From Opitutales bacterium (lineage in GTDB: Bacteria; Verrucomicrobiota; Verrucomicrobiia; Opitutales; JAJFLR01): a stretch of DNA of 64,000 nt. The translations under genes and the position numbers were made by a program. Where the stretch lies: NCBI GenBank assembly GCA_021772565.1, contig JAJFLR010000107.1, forward strand, positions 1 through 64,000, given 5' to 3'. Shown piece by piece: positions 8,138 through 15,869 of this stretch. The notes beneath the pieces are model-generated. The model was not told the DNA's origin, did no database searches, and was given only the letters and a program-made list of their open reading frames with translations. The number at the start of each line of letters is the position of its first letter. The stretch's first letter is position 1.

Positions 8138-9091
8138 CTGCAACCTCGCTCTTTCTCTGTTTGTAAGCGCACGATTTTCTTTCCAGTGATACATATGAGT
8201 TCCGCCTCCACCACTTCCGGTAAGAGTGTATGCAGGTTTTTCCGGATCGAGCCGTTTATATATTTGACTAATTCTAGCACCGCGAATATTTAGCCTTAAG
8301 TGATCTGGAATACCAGCTGTAAAAGCGTTTTCTCCAGGTTTTATGTATTTCAAACGTTCTATTACTGCCTTGGATTGCTTAGTTAGTTCATTATTTTTAT
8401 GGGTTTCTTTAATTGGAGGAATTTCAATGGCATTTTTACATGAGACATTTATGTCATTAAAAGGATTCGAAGATGGGACTTTAAAATTTATAGAAAAATC
8501 CTTTTTAATGCCTATTATTATAATTCGCTGTCGTGCTTGAGGGACTCCATATTTATTAAATTTATAAAGGTGAGGATAAACAGAGTATCCTGCATCATAG
8601 AATTCTTGAAGAATGATATTAAAGGTTTTTCCTTCATTTGAGTTTTTTAAACCCCCAACATTTTCAGCAAGAAACCAATTCGGCTTAAAATATTTTAAAG
8701 CTTTAACTCCGTAAGAATATAGAGGCCCGTAATTGCCATTAATTCCTTTTTGCTCACCAACAACACTAAAATCATTACATGGAAAACCAAACGCCAAAGC
8801 ATCAATTTTAGATATTTTTTCTAATCTTTTAAAATCAAGTTTTCTTATATCTTCGCATACTACAGATTCTGGGTTATGAGGACATATATTACTACGGTAT
8901 GTATCACAGGTATCAGTGTCATAATCTGTTGCCCATGCATGTTTTATTTTATATATTTTATTTTCAGTTTCGATTTGAGCATATTTTGCTCCTAATGCTA
9001 TTCCGCCCGGTCCAGAAAACAATTCTCCCAATCTAAACTCAACTATTTCCTTTTTTTTCATGTTTTTACTAATAAAGTTACTATTTTTCAT
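8117..9091 (-). CDS. DNA cytosine-5 methyltransferase, C-terminally truncated
   Basis: This AdoMet-dependent C5-cytosine methyltransferase should protect host DNA from the partner nuclease. Motif I is ELFSGPGGIALG (residues 23-34). Motif IV is FPCNDFS with catalytic Cys105. Motif VI is ENV (143-145) and motif VIII is QARQR (185-189). The motif IX region with RALTNRERARLQTF ends at 320. Only four residues (VKAA) follow, so the usual 'PDDF...IGNAVPP' motif X, which completes the AdoMet domain, is missing. The downstream frame does not supply it. The gene overlaps vsr by 11 bp. Activity is doubtful unless motif X comes from elsewhere. Confidence 0.88.
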   Translation of the reverse strand: MKNSNFISKNMKKKEIVEFRLGELFSGPGGIALGAKYAQIETENKIYKIKHAWATDYDTDTCDTYRSNICPHNPESVVCEDIRKLDFKRLEKISKIDALAFGFPCNDFSVVGEQKGINGNYGPLYSYGVKALKYFKPNWFLAENVGGLKNSNEGKTFNIILQEFYDAGYSVYPHLYKFNKYGVPQARQRIIIIGIKKDFSINFKVPSSNPFNDINVSCKNAIEIPPIKETHKNNELTKQSKAVIERLKYIKPGENAFTAGIPDHLRLNIRGARISQIYKRLDPEKPAYTLTGSGGGGTHMYHWKENRALTNRERARLQTFVKAA

Positions 9092-9599
9092 TGGCCATCA
9101 AATACTTACTTCTTTTCTCAGCAACTTTTATTATTTTTACTTTACTTATGTCATCATCATAACAGTAACCATTAGGAACATCTAATACTTTTAAAACCTT
9201 GTTAATAACTTCACATGGATTTCTTAATATATCACATTCCCATAAAACAATAATTTTCCAATTTAATTTTTCGAGAGATTTTTTCACATATTTATCACGT
9301 TCTTTGTTTTTTCTAAATTTGTCATGCCAATATATTTCATTAGTTTTTGGGAAAGTGGCTTTTTTGCAATTTTCATGTCTATGCCAAAAACATCCATGAA
9401 CTAGAATTATGGTTTGGTATTTTGAAATTACAATATCTGGGTTTCCAGGTAACTTATTGGCATTTATCCGAAACCGTATCCCTTTTCTGTGCAATAAAGA
9501 CCTTATTATAACTTCTGGTTTGGAGTGCTTATTTTTAATCATGCTCATATTCCATGATCTTTTTTCTCTGCTCAAATGATCTACCATATATTTTCTCAC
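9081..9599 (-). CDS. vsr: Very short patch repair endonuclease
   Basis: Vsr nicks next to T:G mismatches formed by deamination of 5-methylcytosine and so normally accompanies a Dcm-type methyltransferase, as here. The protein has 172 residues. Family motifs are SKPEVIIRSLLHRKGIRFR, LPGNPDIV (Asp55, metal ligand), LVHGCFWHRHENC (His73 and zinc-site residues) and WKIIVLWECDIL. It is first in the operon and overlaps the methyltransferase by 11 bp. Met5 (MVDHLSREKRS) is an alternative start closer to the family's usual N-terminus. Confidence 0.95.
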   Translation of the reverse strand: MRKYMVDHLSREKRSWNMSMIKNKHSKPEVIIRSLLHRKGIRFRINANKLPGNPDIVISKYQTIILVHGCFWHRHENCKKATFPKTNEIYWHDKFRKNKERDKYVKKSLEKLNWKIIVLWECDILRNPCEVINKVLKVLDVPNGYCYDDDISKVKIIKVAEKRSKYLMANEK

Positions 9600-9648
9600 A
9601 AATTGAACCTCAAAACCAGAGGGTTAATGGAACTTCAAACTAATACAT

Positions 9649-10020
9649 TTATATTTTATATGGGACTCTTATATCAACATTTTCTTTTTTAAAATCTTTA
9701 GTATTTCGAGTAACGAGTATGCTTCCTTCTTCTTTTGCAGTTGCATAAATGATTGCATCGGGGATTTTCATTTTAGTTTTTTTTCGAATAGTTACTGCTT
9801 GTTCAGCAATCTGATTGGATAAGCTAATAATATTAAATAAAGCCAAAAAAGAGCGAACTGCTTTTTCTTCATCATCAGATTTAACTCCAGCTAACACTTC
9901 AATCATAGATATAATACTGAGCAATTTTTCATCAAATCTGTCTATTTCTATTTTGGCTTTTTTAATACCATTCAGGTAATCGATTAATATATTTGTATCA
10001 AAAAGTGCTTTCATTACCAT
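9649..10020 (-). CDS. PIN-domain ribonuclease toxin (VapC-like)
   Basis: The protein has 123 residues with the PIN fold of VapC toxins, which cleave specific RNAs in a Mg-dependent way. Acidic residues are visible in LFDTNILIDYL near the N-terminus, MIEVLAG, and KIPDAIIYATA, followed by LVTRNTKDF. The first 7 bp overlap the antitoxin gene, typical of co-translated toxin-antitoxin pairs. Met3 (MKALFDTN) is the more usual N-terminus. It lies just downstream of the Hsp70-like gene and upstream of the RM operon, within the defence island. Confidence 0.88.
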   Translation of the reverse strand: MVMKALFDTNILIDYLNGIKKAKIEIDRFDEKLLSIISMIEVLAGVKSDDEEKAVRSFLALFNIISLSNQIAEQAVTIRKKTKMKIPDAIIYATAKEEGSILVTRNTKDFKKENVDIRVPYKI

Positions 10021-10229
10021 TCACTTCTTATTTTGGATTGATATTCCAACCCGTCAACTTTTCGATTTTTCCAAATGCCAAATGCTGCTTTTGCAGAGTT
10101 TTGATTTTTATTAGCCAGATATTCAGATAGTGCAGATCTGATTACTGATGCTTTTGATCGTTTTTCCTGTTTAGCTACGGCATCAACATTATTCGCAATT
10201 TCTTGTGGTATATCAATAATTGTTCTCAT
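10014..10229 (-). CDS. Ribbon-helix-helix antitoxin (VapB-like)
   Basis: The protein has 71 residues. The N-terminal half, beginning MRTIIDIPQEIANNVDAVAK, is a ribbon-helix-helix DNA-binding domain. The remainder (ending YQSKIRSEW) would wrap the PIN toxin. Antitoxins of this type bind and neutralise the toxin and repress the shared promoter. Paired GATATCAT repeats directly upstream fit such autoregulation. Confidence 0.86.
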   Translation of the reverse strand: MRTIIDIPQEIANNVDAVAKQEKRSKASVIRSALSEYLANKNQNSAKAAFGIWKNRKVDGLEYQSKIRSEW

Positions 10230-10232
10230 AAA

Positions 10233-10255
10233 ATGATATCATGTATCGATATCAT
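10233..10255 (-). promoter_or_regulatory. Operator of the RHH/PIN toxin-antitoxin operon
   Basis: Two copies of GATATCAT, at 10235-10242 and 10248-10255, are spaced 13 bp apart. The first lies within the palindrome ATGATATCAT. The pair starts 4 bp upstream of the antitoxin ATG. Tandem short repeats are the usual target of ribbon-helix-helix dimers. The element overlaps the last codons of the upstream Hsp70-like gene. Confidence 0.55.
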
Positions 10256-11724
10256 ATACAGTCAACACTTATTAATAGAATTTCAACAATATTGTCATCT
10301 TCATGAAAACTAACATTATCGCCAATTCTTAATACTGTAGGTTGATGACAAATACTTCCATTTATTTTAATTTCGATTTGAGAATCAGGAATTAATTCTA
10401 TAGTACCAGCATTAATATTTATTTCACTAGTTTTGCAAAAATTCAAATCAGGAACCAAATGACTAACGCTCACTTTATTAGACTGCTTTTCACTTGAAAG
10501 AACAGTTAATGAATAAGCTCGACCTTCGTATACTAGATGAGTTGGCAGGTTTGAATCCGTTGTTGGGATATCCTCAGTGGCATTTGAATCTTCATTCAAT
10601 TGCTTTATACCATCGTTTGAAAAATTGATAGCGGTGATAATAGGTGTCTCTTCTATATCACTGACTAAATCTTTATCAATCCCATATCTGGCTGCACCCT
10701 TAGCGGCAGCTCCTTCCGGTAAAATTCTTACTTCTAAATTTGAATTCTTAGAGATTGCTTCATCTAACCCGACTAAGCGATTTGCTCTTTCTGAAAGCAG
10801 AATCAAACAATTTTTATACGATAAACTTTCTTCAGTTAATAACTTATTAATTTTATCTGTAATCCGATTACACGTTTGCTCTAAATAATTTAAAATAAAA
10901 TCACGGCGAATTGTTGTTCTCCAGGATCTGGACTTACCAACTATTTCGAGGTCTCTCTCATGCACTGTATTTATATTTTTTAGCAGTTTGACAATTTGAT
11001 TATAAAATTCCTGTTCGGTATTTCTATTATGGGTGACGTCAAAAGTAGTCTGACTTAGAAAATGATTGGAGAGCCAAGCAAGCAGATCATCAAGTATCTG
11101 TGAAAAACCAAAATTGCGAATAGATGTGGATTTAACAACTTTAATTTGATTTGCTGAATTCAATAACGTTACCTCAGTAGCATTCTGATGAATATCAACA
11201 TATAGTATCGCGCGATTTTTTATTTCAAAAAATTGATCAGCGCCCAGTAATGATGCACAAGAAATATCAACAATACCTGTCAGCGGTATATCCAAATCAT
11301 TAGCAATACCAAGCAGAATACCAATCCTCTCTTCATTGCTTCGCTCATCGGACAAGAAACTACTTTGAAGTGCAATCGTTACTTTATCGATCGGTAATTT
11401 ATCTATTGTTAACTTTTGGCAAACAAATTTTAAATAATGAAACGCGAGTTCAGAAAAGCGGGGGGTATTTCCAGAAACTGAAATTTCGGAATGCTGTAGA
11501 GACAAATTATCCAAAAAAGAATCACTGATTAAGCGAGGGTGAGTACGCCGATGTTTTTCTGCTAACCGGCCACTAATAAATTCCCGTCCATCGTGATAGA
11601 CTATTCCCGGACATGTAGTATGTCCATCATCTAAACTGAGCAGGCTTTCCAGATTATCACTTTTGGCAACCGCTAAAAATTCAGTGCTGCTTATTTCAAG
11701 TCCAATTGTTCTCATCTTTTTCAA
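10252..11724 (-). CDS. Divergent Hsp70/actin-like ATPase-fold protein
   Basis: The protein has 490 residues and no membrane spans. The first ~350 residues resemble an Hsp70 nucleotide-binding domain: phosphate-1 region RTIGLEISSTEFLAVA (5-20), phosphate-2-like AILYVDIHQNATEVTLL (from residue 172) and the late signature LPEGAAAKGAARYG (335-348). Glycines of both phosphate loops are lost, so ATP hydrolysis is uncertain. There is no Hsp70 substrate-binding domain. Instead a small C-terminal beta-rich region (about 395-490) contains IKINGSICHQPTVLRIGDNV. The gene lies 31 bp after an ExbB/MotA-like channel gene on the same strand and is probably co-transcribed with it. Function is unknown. Confidence 0.72.
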   Translation of the reverse strand: MKKMRTIGLEISSTEFLAVAKSDNLESLLSLDDGHTTCPGIVYHDGREFISGRLAEKHRRTHPRLISDSFLDNLSLQHSEISVSGNTPRFSELAFHYLKFVCQKLTIDKLPIDKVTIALQSSFLSDERSNEERIGILLGIANDLDIPLTGIVDISCASLLGADQFFEIKNRAILYVDIHQNATEVTLLNSANQIKVVKSTSIRNFGFSQILDDLLAWLSNHFLSQTTFDVTHNRNTEQEFYNQIVKLLKNINTVHERDLEIVGKSRSWRTTIRRDFILNYLEQTCNRITDKINKLLTEESLSYKNCLILLSERANRLVGLDEAISKNSNLEVRILPEGAAAKGAARYGIDKDLVSDIEETPIITAINFSNDGIKQLNEDSNATEDIPTTDSNLPTHLVYEGRAYSLTVLSSEKQSNKVSVSHLVPDLNFCKTSEININAGTIELIPDSQIEIKINGSICHQPTVLRIGDNVSFHEDDNIVEILLISVDCI

Positions 11725-11755
11725 ACAGATTTCTTAAATAATTTTTAATCTGCTA

Positions 11756-12580
11756 TTATACTATTTTGGGAATTTTCATTATTGAAATGAGTTTTTCACG
11801 ACAATAATTTTCGATATCATAAATTAGCTGATCTTGCTGTGATTGAAGTAAGTGAATGATATACATTAAAATTATACTTAAAAACAAAGCAATAAGTGTA
11901 GAATTAAATGCCAGTCCAAGTGAAGCTGTAACACCTGAAATATCACCTTTTATGGCTTGATCGGCTTTCATTAAAGCTTCACCGATACCGCGAACCGTGC
12001 CAACAAATCCAACAGATGGAATTGCCCAGGCAATATATCGAACCAGTGACAAATCTGAGTCGAGTTGATCAGCTGCACTGTCTGTTAAATCTTTGATTGA
12101 TTGTGATACATCCTGAATAGAACTGGTAGAATGAAAGCGCAGTAGAGCTTGAGACAAAGTTTTTGGAAGCATCATATCTACTAACGTTGGGTTATTTTCT
12201 AATTTTGTTTCAATATGTTTTCGATAAACCAATGCATCTTCCGGCAAAATTCGCTCGCCCTCTTCCAAGTCCAAAAAACTGAAATCAATGAGATTTTTTT
12301 CATGATAAAGATTTCTCAGTTTATAGAAGATAATAAATGTCGCCCAAATTAAAAGTGTAAAACAAATCTGTTGTTCGTAATTGTGCAAAATAACGTATAT
12401 ATTTCTCCTGGGGGCATACCCTGAATCACTTTGCTTGGCCGCCATGACACGCTCCTCAAAAAGAGCGTGTTCAGCTTTGGGTCTTATGATTGTACTATAA
12501 ATAATACCGACGACAAAAAATGAAATAAACAGCCCGAACATTTGTAATATATTATCTTTGGAGAAAAATCCTTTGTGCAT
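11756..12580 (-). CDS. MotA/TolQ/ExbB-type proton channel protein
   Basis: The protein has 274 residues with spans near 11-33, 68-88, 182-200 and 219-243. The last two carry the family signature SVGFVGTVRGIGEAL (189-203) and GVTASLGLAFNSTLIAL (216-232). MotA/ExbB proteins form pentameric channels that use proton flow to drive a partner. The usual ExbD/TolR/MotB partner with its essential Asp is absent. An Hsp70-like protein follows instead. A GC-rich 8-bp hairpin lies in the coding region at 12447-12470. It is not adjacent to Tol-Pal or TonB genes, which argues against ordinary ExbB/TolQ. Confidence 0.85.
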   Translation of the reverse strand: MHKGFFSKDNILQMFGLFISFFVVGIIYSTIIRPKAEHALFEERVMAAKQSDSGYAPRRNIYVILHNYEQQICFTLLIWATFIIFYKLRNLYHEKNLIDFSFLDLEEGERILPEDALVYRKHIETKLENNPTLVDMMLPKTLSQALLRFHSTSSIQDVSQSIKDLTDSAADQLDSDLSLVRYIAWAIPSVGFVGTVRGIGEALMKADQAIKGDISGVTASLGLAFNSTLIALFLSIILMYIIHLLQSQQDQLIYDIENYCREKLISIMKIPKIV

Positions 12581-12781
12581 TAATATTTCCTTTCCGGCTG
12601 GTTATCAATTTTATCAATTATTACTCAATCGAAGATTAGTCTGATTTGCGAGAAATTTTCAAGACTTCATCTTCGTCATTTTTTAGGTATTTTATCGCAA
12701 TTGAAAACCATTGTTCACAGTTTTTATTGGGTTAAGTGAAATCTTGACTCATATTAGAAAGGATGTGAATTATCCGATGTA

Positions 12782-13702
12782 ATGTTTAAATTTATCAGCA
12801 GTCGAGTTTTGCAGACTATCCCGGTTTTATTCATCATAGCGACAATGACTTTTTTTATGGTTCGGGCAGCACCCGGAGGACCCTTTAGTCAGGAAAAAAA
12901 GATTTCTCCGTTAATAAAAGAAAAAATGAACGAACATTACGGGTTGAATGATCAGTTGCATGTTCAATATTTTAATTACTTAAAAAATCTAACGCATTTA
13001 GATTTGGGCCCCTCTTTCAAACACGAAGGAAGAACGGTAAACGAGTTAATTAAAGATTCATTTCCGGTTTCTATGGAGCTTGGGTTATATGGGCTTTTAA
13101 TTGCATTGGTCATTGGAATTTCTGCAGGGTTAATAGCATCCGTTAAAAAAAATTCATTTTTTGATTACACACCCATGTCGATTGCCATGATCGGTATCTG
13201 TTTACCGACATTTGTAATGGGGCCAATATTAGCGTTAGTTTTTGGACTACACTTAAGGTGGTTTAATGTTTCCGGGTGGTTTACAATGGCAGATCGAGTA
13301 TTGCCGGCAATGACATTGGGATTATATTATGCTGCTTACATTGCCCGACTTACTCGCGGTGGGATGTTAGAAGTTTTATCTCAGGATTTCATACGTACGG
13401 CACGTGCAAAAGGTGTCCCCGAACATATAATACTTTTCAAACATTGCCTAAAAGGCGGATTGCTACCGGTAATTTCTTTTTTAGGGCCCGCATTTGCAGG
13501 ATTAATTAGTGGTTCATTTGTAGTCGAAACTATATTTCAAATTCCGGGACTGGGCAGACATTTCATTAACGCAGCATTTAACCGAGATTATACAATGGTG
13601 CTAGGAACCGTTTTGTTTTATGCCACTTTAATTATATTGATGAATTTGATTGTTGATATTATTCAAGTATTACTTAATCCGAAATTAAAATTTGAGAGTT
13701 AA
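12782..13702 (+). CDS. Peptide/nickel-type ABC transporter permease (OppB/DppB)
   Basis: This inner-membrane permease of binding-protein-dependent transport has 306 residues and six spans. It shows the N-terminal signature FKFISSRVLQTIPVLFIIATMTFF and the EAA loop with FIRTARAKGVPE (about 203-214), which docks the ATPase. It is complete at the C-terminus (IIQVLLNPKLKFES). OppB normally pairs with OppC, two ATPases and a binding protein, but none is present: a dinJ-yafQ module lies immediately downstream in the opposite direction, overlapping the stop by 4 bp. The transporter may be split, or the gene may be a stranded remnant. Confidence 0.93.
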   Translation: MFKFISSRVLQTIPVLFIIATMTFFMVRAAPGGPFSQEKKISPLIKEKMNEHYGLNDQLHVQYFNYLKNLTHLDLGPSFKHEGRTVNELIKDSFPVSMELGLYGLLIALVIGISAGLIASVKKNSFFDYTPMSIAMIGICLPTFVMGPILALVFGLHLRWFNVSGWFTMADRVLPAMTLGLYYAAYIARLTRGGMLEVLSQDFIRTARAKGVPEHIILFKHCLKGGLLPVISFLGPAFAGLISGSFVVETIFQIPGLGRHFINAAFNRDYTMVLGTVLFYATLIILMNLIVDIIQVLLNPKLKFES

Positions 13703-13962
13703 AACAAATCACTATGGCTTCCGGTTCGCTCAAGAAGTAATTCCTTTTTGCTGATTTTATAAATTAAAATCCAATCTGGTTCTATATGGCAATCTCTTCT
13801 CCCTAACCAATTTCCTTTTAATGGATGATCTTTATATTTTATTGGGAGTGTTAATTCACTCATCAATAATTCAATAACTATAGTTAGTTTACTTTGATTC
13901 TTCCCTCTTTTAATTTGATTTTTGATATCTCTTTTAAACTGAGAAGTTTGAGAAAGTTTCAT
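13699..13962 (-). CDS. yafQ: mRNA interferase toxin, YafQ family (RelE superfamily)
   Basis: YafQ toxins cleave mRNA on the ribosome. The protein has 87 residues, with YKDHPLKGNWLGRRDCHIEP in the middle, then DWILIYK, and a C-terminal LERTGSHSDLF. These give the His and Asp residues characteristic of YafQ. The gene overlaps the antitoxin by 4 bp (ATGA), which indicates translational coupling. Its 3' end overlaps the oppB stop by 4 bp. Confidence 0.93.
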   Translation of the reverse strand: MKLSQTSQFKRDIKNQIKRGKNQSKLTIVIELLMSELTLPIKYKDHPLKGNWLGRRDCHIEPDWILIYKISKKELLLERTGSHSDLF

Positions 13963-14222
13963 TCTTCATTCCAGCTTTTGACCATATCTTTAAGATTTTC
14001 AAATGATTCTATTTCTTCCCGTCGATCACTTTTTTCGAGTGTTTTGGCAGTCGCTGCATTTGGAACTCGAAGTTCAACCGGAAATTCCTTTCTTAGTGCA
14101 ATCTGCTTGTAAAGTAAGCGAACTGCATCAGTCGGGGTCATTCCGATTTTAGTTAAAATATTTTCCGTTTCTTTTTTTGTTTTTAAGTCGATTCTAGCGT
14201 GCACTGTTGCTGTTTGATTCAT
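13959..14222 (-). CDS. dinJ: DinJ/RelB-type antitoxin
   Basis: The protein has 87 residues from the ATG at 14222. The frame is open further upstream, but this start matches the family (MNQTATVHARIDLKTKKE, then a ribbon-helix-helix domain with GMTPTDAVRLLYKQIALRKEFPVEL). It neutralises the YafQ toxin and should repress its own promoter. A TTGACA element and a 7-bp inverted repeat lie immediately upstream. The spacing suggests transcription starts at or next to the ATG. Confidence 0.9.
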   Translation of the reverse strand: MNQTATVHARIDLKTKKETENILTKIGMTPTDAVRLLYKQIALRKEFPVELRVPNAATAKTLEKSDRREEIESFENLKDMVKSWNEE

Positions 14223-14229
14223 ATAGAAA

Positions 14230-14257
14230 AATGTAGCACGTTTGCTACATGTGTCAA
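14230..14257 (-). promoter_or_regulatory. dinJ-yafQ promoter with operator
   Basis: On the reverse strand TTGACA (14257-14252) and TACATT (14235-14230) are separated by 16 bp. Between and over them lies the inverted repeat ATGTAGC (14231-14237) / GCTACAT (14244-14250) with a 6-bp spacer. The predicted transcription start falls about 7 bp beyond the -10 element, that is at the antitoxin ATG at 14222, so the message may be leaderless. Confidence 0.55.
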
Positions 14258-14283
14258 TCAATAAATCCCGAAGTTCAGCTTGT

Positions 14284-15156
14284 TCAAAAAAACTTAAATT
14301 TATCAGGTGAAATTTCTGATGGGATATTCCCAAGTTGCGTGATATTAAAAACGCTTTCTGACAAATCTAAATTTACGGCAGCAGCGACAATTTTCAAACG
14401 AGTCTTGTTTCTTGTTTTTTCATCTAACAAGTCAATTGTTTTAACGATCCATTCTTTGTTAACTTTTTTAACACTATTAATTTTAAAGGTTTTAATTAGT
14501 TCGCCATCAGGTGAAATTATTTCTGCTTTTAGCATCGCACTAAACTCTGCATCAAGTGTGACTCGGACTCCACCAATATCAGGATACTGTTCACTGAAAT
14601 CTTCAGGCGGGTATAGAAGCAGTTGATGAGCCGATCTGCCTTTCATTCGTGTTGAGCCTTCGTAGACATGATCCTGCCAATAAATAAAAGGCATTTGAAT
14701 ATCAAATGGTGTAAATATTAAATTTTCGTACAACGGTTCAAACAAATTTTCGCCATCAATTTTTACAGTTTTTGATTTTTCTCCAGCTCGATTTATCCAT
14801 AGAGTTGCCTCGACACCATTTTGAGAAAGCATATCGACTTGTCCTATTTCTTTATTATTTGATTTTTGTCGTGGCCATAATCGAACTCTGTTCAAAGGGC
14901 CTTTTTCATTCCACGAACCCCAAATTTGGCCAAGATAAATTGATTCTTTGCCTCTGCGAGGCAAATGTTTCATTTCAAAACGAAATGCAAAATCATTGGT
15001 TAATTTGGCACTTCGAAAAAAATCCATGATTTGATCGACTCTCTCCGGGCTGATTTCTTTGTTATTTATATATTCAGGCTGAGCTCTAACATTTTTTTTT
15101 GCTGATAAACAAACTGCTAGTGAGAGAAAAATAAATAATGCGATAAAAGCTTTCAT
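14284..15156 (-). CDS. LolA-like outer-membrane lipoprotein-sorting protein
   Basis: The protein has 290 residues. It begins with a signal peptide (MKAFIALFIFLSLAVCLSA; the Cys could alternatively place it as a lipoprotein) followed by a soluble periplasmic domain. Segments such as IYLGQIWGSWNEKG, RVRLWPR and STRMKGRSAHQLLLYP resemble the LolA-like beta half-barrel of 'outer membrane lipoprotein-sorting' proteins, which carry hydrophobic ligands between membranes. It follows secG on the same strand with a gap of about 47 bp, so co-transcription is likely. Assignment is by overall fold features rather than a decisive motif. Confidence 0.6.
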   Translation of the reverse strand: MKAFIALFIFLSLAVCLSAKKNVRAQPEYINNKEISPERVDQIMDFFRSAKLTNDFAFRFEMKHLPRRGKESIYLGQIWGSWNEKGPLNRVRLWPRQKSNNKEIGQVDMLSQNGVEATLWINRAGEKSKTVKIDGENLFEPLYENLIFTPFDIQMPFIYWQDHVYEGSTRMKGRSAHQLLLYPPEDFSEQYPDIGGVRVTLDAEFSAMLKAEIISPDGELIKTFKINSVKKVNKEWIVKTIDLLDEKTRNKTRLKIVAAAVNLDLSESVFNITQLGNIPSEISPDKFKFF

Positions 15157-15203
15157 TTACGGGGCTGACAGAATGGGAGTCGAAAAAGTTCCGTAAGTCT
15201 CAT

Positions 15204-15719
15204 CTAATTTGATTTTGGATCAGATTCCTTAACAGGTGGGAGAGAATCAGGAATAGCTTTATCAAGTTTTTCTGCGGGATCAGGAGTTACAACTTTGCTG
15301 ACTGATTCAGTTAAATTTTCGCTTACATCATCTAGTTGTAACTCAGGAAGTGTAGTACTTTGACTATCAGCATCAGAGGTATTTTTGGCAGATTCTTCAA
15401 TTTTAACGTCAGGTAACATTAAATCTTTACGGTTGGTATCTTTACTCATGTAACCTAAATAGAGACCAAAGCAGATGACAAAAAATGCAATGCTGGCGTA
15501 TATTGTGCCTTTTGTAAGTATATTTCCGGTCTCCGTACCAAATGCTGATTCAGCAGCTCCACCGCCAAATGCAGTTCCCAGACCAGCGTTGGTATTGGCT
15601 CTTTGTAACAATATAATTAATATCATAAATAGACTTACAAGAATCAATATAACTGTAAATAATGTTGTGATAATTGTGAACATGATTATCGCTATAGTAA
15701 TAATCTCGTCTGGCCACAA
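15204..15719 (-). CDS. secG: Preprotein translocase subunit SecG with C-terminal extension
   Basis: SecG assists SecYEG protein export. The core (residues about 13-95) has two spans flanking the hallmark loop ILLQRANTNAGLGTAFGGGA. Family members are usually 70-110 residues. This one has 171, with an acidic Ser/Pro-rich tail of about 75 residues (from DTNRKDLMLP onward) that looks disordered. The start could be the first Met or Met13 (MFTIITTLF). Confidence 0.92.
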   Translation of the reverse strand: MWPDEIITIAIIMFTIITTLFTVILILVSLFMILIILLQRANTNAGLGTAFGGGAAESAFGTETGNILTKGTIYASIAFFVICFGLYLGYMSKDTNRKDLMLPDVKIEESAKNTSDADSQSTTLPELQLDDVSENLTESVSKVVTPDPAEKLDKAIPDSLPPVKESDPKSN

Positions 15720-15869
15720 GATTAAATTTTATTGTATTTCATAATGAGAAATTTATGTTATGAATAGAATTACTCCTTAATCTGACTGCAATTTTGCAAA
15801 TGCAGTGAACTAACTTTAGCTTAAGCAAGAGGACGACTAAATTAGATTAGCTCTTAATTTTCGAATTAA

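Noticed and set aside
14223-14333. Upstream extension of the dinJ frame to an earlier ATG at 14333
   Set aside because: The extension overlaps the promoter and operator and the end of the LolA-like gene, and family alignment begins at MNQTATVHA.
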